This document shows positions 1 through 5,555 of a DNA stretch of 7,756 nucleotides, piece by piece. The stretch is from Candidatus Omnitrophota bacterium (GTDB lineage Bacteria; Omnitrophota; Gorgyraeia; Gygaellales; Profunditerraquicolaceae): assembly GCA_016212045.1 (NCBI GenBank), contig JACRHO010000059.1:1-7756 (forward strand), written 5' to 3'. The notes beneath the pieces are model-generated. The model did not search any database and was not told where the DNA came from. It worked only from the letters and a program-made list of their open reading frames with translations. Position 1 is the stretch's first letter. Each line of letters starts with the position of its first letter. The position numbers and the translations under genes are program-made.

Positions 1-1
1 C

Positions 2-193
2 TATTACATTGACAAGAAAGGCGACGTCTCCTGCGCCAAGATGGCCAGGGGCAAGTGTAAAGGAGGTAGCCCAAAGAATGTAGCCAAATGCGGAATCAAG
101 AGAAAAGAGGGTTATCTTTATTTCGTGGACAAGAAAGGCGATGTCTCCTGCGCCAAGATGAAAAGAGGCGGCAAAAAAAAGAAAAAAAGATAA
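2..193 (+). CDS. Small lysine-rich repeat protein, C-terminal part (5' end outside window)
   Basis: An open frame enters from the left edge and stops with TAA at 191-193, leaving 63 residues. It contains two copies of a short unit, YYIDKKGDVSCAKM and LYFVDKKGDVSCAKM, 39 residues apart. A cysteine- and glycine-bearing linker (GKCKGG...AKCGIKRKEG) joins them. The protein ends in a strongly basic tail, RGGKKKKKR. Four cysteines (11, 19, 30, 50 of the visible part) do not form a recognised zinc motif. I do not recognise a characterised family. I recall similar short GYLYF-DK-GDVS-AKM proteins from Omnitrophota-like genomes, but that is memory and not a search. The basic tail would suit nucleic-acid or polyanion binding, which is inference only. 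The coding frame itself is well supported by the protein-level repeat and synonymous third-position change. How many units lie upstream is unknown. Confidence 0.75.
   Translation, partial: YYIDKKGDVSCAKMARGKCKGGSPKNVAKCGIKRKEGYLYFVDKKGDVSCAKMKRGGKKKKKR
11..160 (+). repeat. Pair of 33-bp direct repeats inside the lysine-rich gene
   Basis: Positions 11-43 and 128-160 match at 32 of 33 bases. The only difference is C26 versus T143, which is silent (GAC/GAT, Asp). The period is 117 bp, or 39 codons, so the frame is kept. Near-identity at the DNA level suggests a recent internal duplication or gene conversion between units. Confidence 0.85.
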
Positions 194-225
194 AACAACA
201 AGAGAAAAGCCCCTGTAATAATGGT

Positions 226-288
226 TAATGAGCACATAATTTACGGCGTTATCTATTGCGTAGTGACGTAAATTATATGTGCGAATTA
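226..288. other. Left arm of the branched element: bulged hairpin
   Basis: From base to tip: taat (226-229) pairs with atta (285-288). Next comes a symmetric GA/GA internal loop (230-231, 283-284). Then gcaca (232-236) pairs with tgtgc (278-282), a TA bulge sits on the 3' side (276-277), and taatttacg (237-245) pairs with cgtaaatta (267-275). The tip loop is 246-266 and ends in tagtga. In RNA or single-stranded DNA the GA/GA step could form tandem sheared G-A pairs. The base can extend to 223-225 with 289-291, but that competes with the central arm. Confidence 0.8.
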
Positions 289-340
289 ACCCAGCACTAA
301 TTTAGTTAAACAAATGTTAGTTATTAAATTAGTGCTGGGT
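289..340. other. Central arm of the branched element: perfect 16-bp hairpin
   Basis: Positions 289-304 (acccagcactaattta) are the exact reverse complement of 325-340. The 20-base loop is AT-rich and shows no strong internal pairing. This is the most stable single hairpin in the element and its axis. Confidence 0.9.
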
Positions 341-395
341 AAGTTCGTGCATACAATTTATGTTCACTATCGTTCCATAAATTGTGCACTCACTT
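341..395. other. Right arm of the branched element: mirror image of the left arm
   Basis: Basal aagt (341-344) pairs with actt (392-395). A TC/TC mismatch (345-346, 390-391) is the GA/GA mismatch of the left arm seen on the other strand. Then gtgca (347-351) pairs with tgcac (385-389), a TA bulge lies at 352-353, and caatttatg (354-362) pairs with cataaattg (376-384). The tip loop starts with tcacta (364-369), the reverse complement of tagtga in the left-arm loop. Stem lengths, mismatch position, bulge position and bulge bases all match the left arm after reverse complementing. Confidence 0.8.
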
Positions 396-428
396 AGGTT
401 ACAGGGGCTTTCTTGCTCCTGGTCAATT

Positions 429-2378
429 ATGCATTACCGCAGACATATAAGATTAATTATTTTAGCCGGCTTAATTGTTTATTTGAATTCTTTGAAAAAC
501 GGTTTTGTCTGGGATGATGTTTTTGTAGTCATTAATCATGACTTTATTAAAGGTTATAAATTAATCCATCAGATATTCCTGAAGCCGTTTTTTTATTTTG
601 CTCGGCCCGAATACCTGTATTATCGGCCAGTAGTGAGTTTGTCCTATGCGCTGGATTATACTCTTTGGGGGTTAAATCCTTTTGGTTTTCATTTAACCAA
701 TGTTTTACTGCATATCTGCGCCGCACTCTTAATCTATCGGTTGATAGATTTATTATACGATGACCGCAGCCTTTCTTTCTTTTCAGGTTTAATCTTTACC
801 GTCCATCCCATTAATACTTCAGTGGTGAATTATGTTACCAGCAGGGCAGATATATTATCTTTATTATTCACGGCATTGTCTTTGATCTTATTTTTCCAAG
901 CCCACAGTCATAGGTCGTATATTTTGTCCGTTGTCTGTTTTGTCTTGGCAGTATTATCCAAGGAATCCAGCATTATTTTGCCTTTCTGCCTGATATCTAT
1001 CAATGAAATCTACTCTCGCGAGAAGAGAAATATTAGCAGACGCTGGTATTTTATCTTTATAGGGACTGCCATTGTGTATATTTTATTCAGGATAAAAATC
1101 TTAAGGCTTGCTGCGGATATTCTGCCTTCAGGAAAAATAAACTTACTCTCAGGCATATTTACCCTGCCTGTCATTATTCTGGATTATTTAAAATTATTGT
1201 ATTTGCCCTTTGGGCTGCATATGCTGCGTAATATTAATATTCTGCCTTTGGCAGGGACAAATATATTTCTATTTTTAATTTTAGCAGGATTTACAGCGGC
1301 AGTTCTATTATTAATTTTCAGAATAAATAAAAATATATTTTTGGCCTTAGGATTTTTCCTGCTCTGGCTTTTGCCAGTAGCTTCTATCTCGGTAAGAAAC
1401 CCGGAATATTATCTTCAGCAGCGCGCAATTATGGAAGAGCACTGGCTATATCTTCCCAGTATCGGTATTTTTATCATTACCGTCTATCTATTAAGAAGGA
1501 TAACCAGATTCCTGGGGAAGGAGTCTTATAAAATAATACTTTTATTATTTATAGTGTATTTATCTATAATTACCATAAGAGAGAATAGTCATTGGAGGAA
1601 TAATTATTCTTTGTTCACGCATACCTTAAAATATGTAAAGAATAGCATTACCGCTTATAAGAATATGGGATGGGTTTATATCAATAGGCAGGATATACCA
1701 GAGGCACTTAAGATGTATAAAAAGGCACTTGGATTAAAACAGGATGATAATTCTAAGTTAGCAATGTATAAAAATATTTCTTATGCCTATTTTTTAGATA
1801 ATCAATTGGAGGAGGCAAGAAACTATTGCTTGAAGGCATTAGCGATTCAGGATAATGATGCGGATGCCTTCGGCCAATTAGGGCTTATAGAGGCAAAGGC
1901 CGATTTAAATAAGGCAAAAGAAGATTGGAAAAAGGCCGCTGAGGCAGACCCCCTTAATGCCGCCGCTTTTAATAATTTATTATCCTTATCCGGGTCAGAT
2001 AAAAATATAAGGCAATATCTGCTTGATAAATACGGCAGTTTATTAAATAAATATAAAAATTTTCAGCAGTATAAAATATACCGTGCATTGGGATTAATTT
2101 ATCTTTATAATAATGAACCCGGCCTGGCATCCGCCGCTCTGAAAAAGGCATATCAGGTTAATCCTTACGATGTAAAAATAAATAATGCCCTGGCTGTTTA
2201 CTATGCTCAGTCAGGGGATTTTCGGCAGGCAGTGAAATTCTTTAAAACCGCATTAAGATTAAACCCCTTTGAAAAAGAAACCTATTTAAATTTCGCCAAT
2301 CTTTATGAGCAGTGGGGCAACTTAAAAGAGGCAGAGCGTTTAAGAGAAAAGGCGAGCACAGTAAATCTCTTTAATTAG
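429..2378 (+). CDS. GT-C type membrane glycosyltransferase-like protein with C-terminal TPR domain
   Basis: The product is 649 residues from ATG 429. The N-terminal ~400 residues form about ten or eleven hydrophobic segments. Landmarks follow the GT-C/PMT-like fold of TMTC-type proteins. These are NGFVWDD with an acidic pair (D29-D30) after the first membrane segment, YRPVVSLSYALDY (65-77), WGLNPFGFHLTN (80-91), HP (126-127), SRADIL (138-143), SKES (177-180) and EHWLYLPSIG (337-346). Family members use a lipid-linked sugar at the outer membrane face, with the first-loop acidic residues as the catalytic candidates. Residues ~408-649 hold about six TPRs, for example LALAVYYAQSGDF-like helices, likely a partner-binding domain. 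Substrate unknown. An in-frame ATG at 384 lies inside the palindromic element, and residues from it do not resemble the family, so 429 is preferred. No good ribosome binding site precedes 429. The gene is visibly AT-rich compared with uvrA. Confidence 0.8.
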   Translation: MHYRRHIRLIILAGLIVYLNSLKNGFVWDDVFVVINHDFIKGYKLIHQIFLKPFFYFARPEYLYYRPVVSLSYALDYTLWGLNPFGFHLTNVLLHICAALLIYRLIDLLYDDRSLSFFSGLIFTVHPINTSVVNYVTSRADILSLLFTALSLILFFQAHSHRSYILSVVCFVLAVLSKESSIILPFCLISINEIYSREKRNISRRWYFIFIGTAIVYILFRIKILRLAADILPSGKINLLSGIFTLPVIILDYLKLLYLPFGLHMLRNINILPLAGTNIFLFLILAGFTAAVLLLIFRINKNIFLALGFFLLWLLPVASISVRNPEYYLQQRAIMEEHWLYLPSIGIFIITVYLLRRITRFLGKESYKIILLLFIVYLSIITIRENSHWRNNYSLFTHTLKYVKNSITAYKNMGWVYINRQDIPEALKMYKKALGLKQDDNSKLAMYKNISYAYFLDNQLEEARNYCLKALAIQDNDADAFGQLGLIEAKADLNKAKEDWKKAAEADPLNAAAFNNLLSLSGSDKNIRQYLLDKYGSLLNKYKNFQQYKIYRALGLIYLYNNEPGLASAALKKAYQVNPYDVKINNALAVYYAQSGDFRQAVKFFKTALRLNPFEKETYLNFANLYEQWGNLKEAERLREKASTVNLFN

Positions 2379-2395
2379 GAATGAACTACCATAAT

Positions 2396-2412
2396 CCCAC
2401 CTCGTAGGTGGG
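2396..2412. other. Short stem-loop in the uvrA leader
   Basis: cccacct (2396-2402) pairs perfectly with aggtggg (2406-2412) around a CGT loop. It lies 17 bases after the GT-C stop codon and 13 bases before ATG 2426. There is no T-run, so a classical terminator is unlikely. It partly covers ggag (2411-2414), the only plausible but distant ribosome binding site for uvrA, so it could affect translation. It could also be a small interspersed palindrome. Confidence 0.6.
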
Positions 2413-2425
2413 AGCGGGGTTGAAG

Positions 2426-5278
2426 ATGAACGGAAATATTATTATCAGAGGCGCCAAAGAGCATAACTTAAAAAATATCAATCTGGAGTTGCCCCGCAAT
2501 AAATTAATTGTCATTACCGGCCTTTCTGGTTCAGGGAAATCCAGCCTTGCCTTTGATACTATTTATGCCGAAGGACAGCGCCGCTATGTAGAGAGTTTAT
2601 CCGCCTATGCCCGGCAGTTCCTGGAGCAGTTGCAGAAGCCGGATGTAGAATATGTAGAGGGGCTGTCGCCGGCGATTTCCATTGAACAGCGCACTGCCGG
2701 CGGCAACCCCCGTTCTACTGTCGCCACCCAGACGGAGATTTATGATTATTTAAGACTTCTTTTTGCCCGCATCGGAAAAGTATTGTGTTATCAGTGCGGC
2801 GAGCAGGTAGAGAAACAGAGCGCTCAAGAGATAGTCCAGAACTTAATCACTTTAGCTTCTGGCACAGAGATTCAGGTTTTGGCGCCTCTTGTCCGGGGTA
2901 GAAAAGGAGAATACCGCGATATATTTAACTCAATTCAGAAATCCGGATTTGTGCGGGTGCGCGTGGACAATAAAATCTGGGAATTGCCGGCAAACCCCGT
3001 TAGAAATACTTATGACCTCAAGGAAAAAAATAAGATTTCTAACGGGGCAAAAATTAAACTCAAAAAATACCAGGTGCATAATATTGAAGTAGTGGTGGAT
3101 AGGCTCCTCGTAAAGCCGCAAGTAAGAGCGCGGCTCACCGATTCTATAGAGACAGCCTTGAAGGTGGGTAAGGGAATTGTGATTGTTAGCCAACCAGAGA
3201 AAGCCAAAGATTTGGTTTTTAGCGAGCAATATGCCTGCGCTAAATGCGGCATTAGTTACTCTGAGGTTGAGCCGCGGATCTTTTCTTTTAATTCGCCTTA
3301 TGGGGCCTGCCCTGCCTGTAATGGCCTGGGCACAAAACTTGAATTTGACGCAGATTTAATCATTCCTGATAAGAATAAATCGATAAACGCAGGAGCGCTT
3401 GAGCCCTGGAGGAGGGGAGGACGCGGCTACATACTTTATTATCGCTGGTTAATCCGTCAGTTGTCTTACCAGATGGATTTTGACCTGGATACACCGTTTA
3501 AGAGATTAACTAAAGACGCGCAGCGGGCAATACTTTACGGAACCCAAGAAGAGCTCGGGGGTAAACCCTTTGAAGGAATAATCCCGCATTTAGAAAGATT
3601 ATTTCACCAGACGCAAAGCGATTATCTTAAAGAAGAGATTTCGCGCTTTATGTCGAGCCTCCCTTGCCCTGCCTGCCAGGGTGCAAGGCTCAAAAAAGAA
3701 AGTTTGAGCGTTAAGGTAAACGGAAAAAATATCTGGGAAATAACTCAGATGTCTATAAGAGAGGCGCATAGTTTCTTTTCCAATTTAAAATTAACTGAGC
3801 GGGAAAGAATTATTGCCCGCCTTGTATTAAGAGAAATTATCCAGAAGTTGCAATTCTGTATTAATGTGGGGCTGGATTATCTTACATTAGACAGAAAGAG
3901 CGCGACGCTTTCCGGCGGAGAGGCGCAGCGCATCCGTTTGGCGACGCAGGTAGGCTCAGGGTTAGTCGGCGTGCTCTATATTTTAGATGAGCCCAGCATC
4001 GGTTTACATCAGCGGGACAATGCCAAGTTGTTATCTACGCTAAAGGCATTAAGGGACTTGGGGAATACCTTAATTGTCGTAGAACACGATGAGTCTACTA
4101 TCCTCTGCGCGGATTACATCGTGGATTTGGGTCCCGGCGCAGGCAGGCACGGCGGAGAAGTGGTCTTTAGTGGCACTAAAGAAGATTTATTAAGACATCC
4201 TACTTCGCTCACCGCAAAATATTTAAGAAAAGATACCCAGATAAATTTACCGTCCAGAAGAAGACCGACTGAGAAGGTAAAATTTTTAGAGATAAAAGGA
4301 GCCCGCCAGCATAATCTGAAAAATATTGATGTCAGGTTTCCCCTGGGGGTATTTATCTGCGTTACCGGCGTATCCGGCTCTGGAAAATCTACTCTCATTG
4401 ACGAGATATTGTATCGGGCCTTAGCCCAGAGATTATATAAGGCCAAAGAGAAACCCGGTCGGTATGATAAAATTATCGGAGATGAATTTATTGATAAGGT
4501 GATTGTGGTGGATCAGTCTCCTATTGGCAGGACTCCCCGCTCTAACCCGGCAACCTATACCGGGGTATTTAATCACATCCGCGATATATTCAGCAAATTG
4601 CCCCAGGCGCGTCTGCGCGGTTATAAGCCGGGCAGATTTTCTTTTAATGTCAGGGGCGGACGTTGCGAGGCCTGCAGCGGCGATGGGATTAAGAAAATTG
4701 AGATGCATTTCTTAGCGGATATTTATGTGCGTTGCGACGTCTGTAAAGGAAAACGTTTCAATGAGGCAACCTTAGAGCTAAATTACAAAGGTAAATCCAT
4801 TGCGGATGTTTTGGAGATGACTGTAGAAGAGGCCTTGGATTTATTTGTCAATGTGCCTAAGATAAAACATATCCTGCAATACCTTTATGATGTGGGTTTA
4901 GGTTATATCCAACTGGGGCAGTCTGCTACCACTTTATCCGGAGGAGAGGCCCAGCGGGTTAAACTTTCCGCAGAACTAAGCCGGCGCGCAACCAGCAAGA
5001 CACTGTATATTTTAGATGAGCCCACCACCGGCTTACATTTTGCCGATGTAGAAAAACTTATTGCTGTTCTGCAGCGCTTGGTAGATAAAGGTAATACTGT
5101 AATTGTCATTGAGCACAACTTAGAGGTCATCAAATGCTGCGATTATATTATTGATTTAGGACCAGAAGGAGGAGATAAGGGCGGGGAGGTGATTGCCTCT
5201 AGCAGTCCGGATGAGCTGGTTAAGAATACTAGGTCTTATACCGCCCAGGTTTTAAGAAAGGTGTTGAAGAGAGAGTAG
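2426..5278 (+). CDS. uvrA: UvrABC system protein A, excinuclease ATPase subunit
   Basis: The 950-residue product is a full-length UvrA (family usually ~940). UvrA dimerises, scans DNA for bulky lesions and loads UvrB in nucleotide excision repair. Both ABC modules are intact. The first has Walker A GLSGSGKS (32-39), signature LSGGEAQR (495-502) and Walker B ILDEP with D521-E522. The second has Walker A GVSGSGKS (648-655), signature LSGGEAQR (837-844) and Walker B D864-E865. Zinc ligands are present: C121/C124 with C414/C417, C271/C274 with C295/C298, and C747/C750 with C770/C773. The last is the DNA-binding zinc finger. A GTG at 2408 would add six residues (MGAGLK), but it lies inside a stem-loop and precedes the usual N-terminus, so ATG 2426 is chosen. 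The ribosome binding site is weak: ggag at 2411-2414 is about 11 bases away. Oddity: residues ~190-207 are an extra peptide encoded by a perfect palindrome (2995-3047). Confidence 0.98.
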   Translation: MNGNIIIRGAKEHNLKNINLELPRNKLIVITGLSGSGKSSLAFDTIYAEGQRRYVESLSAYARQFLEQLQKPDVEYVEGLSPAISIEQRTAGGNPRSTVATQTEIYDYLRLLFARIGKVLCYQCGEQVEKQSAQEIVQNLITLASGTEIQVLAPLVRGRKGEYRDIFNSIQKSGFVRVRVDNKIWELPANPVRNTYDLKEKNKISNGAKIKLKKYQVHNIEVVVDRLLVKPQVRARLTDSIETALKVGKGIVIVSQPEKAKDLVFSEQYACAKCGISYSEVEPRIFSFNSPYGACPACNGLGTKLEFDADLIIPDKNKSINAGALEPWRRGGRGYILYYRWLIRQLSYQMDFDLDTPFKRLTKDAQRAILYGTQEELGGKPFEGIIPHLERLFHQTQSDYLKEEISRFMSSLPCPACQGARLKKESLSVKVNGKNIWEITQMSIREAHSFFSNLKLTERERIIARLVLREIIQKLQFCINVGLDYLTLDRKSATLSGGEAQRIRLATQVGSGLVGVLYILDEPSIGLHQRDNAKLLSTLKALRDLGNTLIVVEHDESTILCADYIVDLGPGAGRHGGEVVFSGTKEDLLRHPTSLTAKYLRKDTQINLPSRRRPTEKVKFLEIKGARQHNLKNIDVRFPLGVFICVTGVSGSGKSTLIDEILYRALAQRLYKAKEKPGRYDKIIGDEFIDKVIVVDQSPIGRTPRSNPATYTGVFNHIRDIFSKLPQARLRGYKPGRFSFNVRGGRCEACSGDGIKKIEMHFLADIYVRCDVCKGKRFNEATLELNYKGKSIADVLEMTVEEALDLFVNVPKIKHILQYLYDVGLGYIQLGQSATTLSGGEAQRVKLSAELSRRATSKTLYILDEPTTGLHFADVEKLIAVLQRLVDKGNTVIVIEHNLEVIKCCDYIIDLGPEGGDKGGEVIASSSPDELVKNTRSYTAQVLRKVLKRE
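2995..3047 (+). repeat. In-frame palindromic insert within uvrA
   Basis: ccccgttagaaat (2995-3007) is the exact reverse complement of atttctaacgggg (3035-3047). One unpaired A (3008) and five more pairs (3009-3013 with 3030-3034) extend the stem, leaving a 16-base loop. The arms encode NPVRN and ISNG, and the whole reads NPVRNTYDLKEKNKISNG (residues 190-207). Without about 20 residues here, the flanks join as ...KIWELP-KIKLKKYQVHNIEVVVDRL, which is how I remember typical UvrA reading. It therefore looks like a mobile palindrome that entered the gene without breaking the frame, comparable to Rickettsia palindromic elements. I also recall NPVRN...ISNGV peptides in other candidate-phylum proteins, unverified. 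Confidence 0.8.
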
Positions 5279-5292
5279 CGAAGTGATATAGT

Positions 5293-5321
5293 TGAGGGGT
5301 GTGCATTATGCACACCCCTCA
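5293..5321. terminator. Strong GC-rich stem-loop after uvrA, possible terminator
   Basis: tgaggggtgtgca (5293-5305) pairs perfectly over 13 bp with tgcacacccctca (5309-5321), with a TTA loop, 15 bases after the uvrA stop. Stability and position suit transcript-end formation or 3'-end protection. No T-run follows, so intrinsic termination is doubtful. The 3' arm overlaps the first bases of the next repeat, so it may belong to that repeat. Confidence 0.45.
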
Positions 5322-5391
5322 TTGCGAGGAGCCGTAGGCGACGAAGCAATCTAAAAAGCGGGATTGCTTCGGCACTTCGTGCCTCGCAATG
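5320..5391. repeat. attgcgagg-type interspersed palindromic repeat
   Basis: Outer arms cattgcgagg (5320-5329) and cctcgcaatg (5382-5391) are perfect reverse complements. Inside, gaagcaatc (5343-5351) pairs with gattgcttc (5362-5370) around a 10-base loop. Smaller stems occupy the shoulders: gcc-gta-ggc (5331-5339) on the left and ggcac-ttc-gtgcc (5371-5383) on the right, the latter competing with the outer arm. I recognise the cattgcgaggag...gacgaagcaatct pattern as a repeat seen between genes in many unrelated bacteria. That is from memory. It carries no coding capacity and is probably a non-autonomous mobile repeat. Confidence 0.75.
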
Positions 5392-5393
5392 AC

Positions 5394-5398
5394 GAAAG
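5394..5398 (+). promoter_or_regulatory. Weak ribosome binding site for the exported TPR gene
   Basis: A purine run, gaaag, lies four bases before ATG 5403 and directly after the end of the palindromic repeat at 5391. It is a poor Shine-Dalgarno match but supports 5403, the only ATG in frame ahead of the hydrophobic segment. Confidence 0.35.
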
Positions 5399-5402
5399 AA
5401 TC

Positions 5403-5555
5403 ATGTATACTATTCATATAGTTAATAATCACCAAGCAAATCCCAATAATCAAATTCCAATAATCAAACATAATAGGTTTGGTAAATTGGTTATTGGTTT
5501 TTGGTTATTATTTGGTGTTTGGTTTTTGGTTATTGGTGTTTTGCCTTTATATGCC
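5403..5555 (+). other. Signal peptide region of the exported TPR protein
   Basis: The 51 residues begin MYTIHIVNNHQANPNNQ, an unusually long, Asn/Gln/Ile-rich n-region. Basic KHNRFGK follows, then a hydrophobic core rich in Trp, Phe, Val and Gly, ending LPLYA before QDAKEEE. Nearly all of residues 10-45 is encoded by an AT-rich inverted repeat, so its composition reflects the repeat rather than a typical leader. Confidence 0.7.

Larger units (their letters stand above)
206..411. repeat. Branched (cloverleaf-like) palindromic element, 206 bp
   Basis: The element fills the gap between the lysine-rich gene and the GT-C gene. A perfect 13-bp closing stem pairs 206-218 (aaagcccctgtaa) with 399-411 (ttacaggggcttt). 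It encloses three hairpins: a left arm (226-288), a central arm (289-340) and a right arm (341-395). Left and right arms are reverse-complement relatives, so the whole is roughly self-complementary about position 312. Outside the closing stem, caag at 199-202 is mirrored by cttg at 412-415 with a small offset, so the palindrome may extend slightly. No open frame of note lies inside and no target-site duplication is obvious. It could be a REPIN- or MITE-like mobile element, a DNA structure recognised by a protein, or a structured RNA. The sequence does not decide between these. Confidence 0.85.
206..414 (+). terminator. Possible terminator using the closing stem of the branched element
   Basis: An A-rich run (203-208) leads into the GC-rich part of the closing stem, and the 3' strand ends in ggggctttctt, a U-rich tract. 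The geometry suits termination of the lysine-rich transcript just after its stop at 193, and it is nearly symmetric, so it could work both ways. Against this, the loop is 180 bases (filled by three hairpins) and the T-run is short and interrupted. Confidence 0.3.

Noticed and set aside
206..411. A tRNA or other standard RNA in the cloverleaf-like element
   Set aside because: The arms are far too long, no anticodon-like loop, CCA end or T-loop motif is visible, and the two side arms are mirror copies, which is not a tRNA feature.
384..428. In-frame ATG at 384 as the start of the GT-C gene, adding 15 residues
   Set aside because: It lies inside the right arm of the palindromic element and the added residues (MHSLRLQGLSCSWSI) are encoded by repeat sequence. 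The protein starting at 429 begins with a normal basic-then-hydrophobic membrane N-terminus.
429..2378. Recent horizontal transfer of the GT-C gene because it is AT-rich next to uvrA
   Set aside because: Membrane proteins with many Ile, Leu, Phe, Asn and Lys codons are expected to be AT-richer than uvrA. No transfer signature beyond composition was seen.
2408..2425. GTG at 2408 as the start of uvrA
   Set aside because: It falls within the 3' arm of a hairpin, adds only MGAGLK, and UvrA family proteins usually begin a few residues before the IRGA-EHNLKN segment, which ATG 2426 provides.
2930..3252. Reverse-strand open frames inside uvrA, and similar ones at 4114-5133 and 6161-6513
   Set aside because: They lie wholly under strongly supported genes, show no recognisable motifs, and are explained by the codon pattern of the opposite strand.
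5293..5321. A confident rho-independent terminator after uvrA
   Set aside because: The stem is strong but no T-run follows it and its 3' arm merges into the next repeat, so only a tentative terminator is recorded.
5431..5537. CRISPR-like array from the repeated ttggttattgg words
   Set aside because: The words are short, irregularly spaced and inverted about a centre, with no unique spacers of constant length and no cas genes in view.
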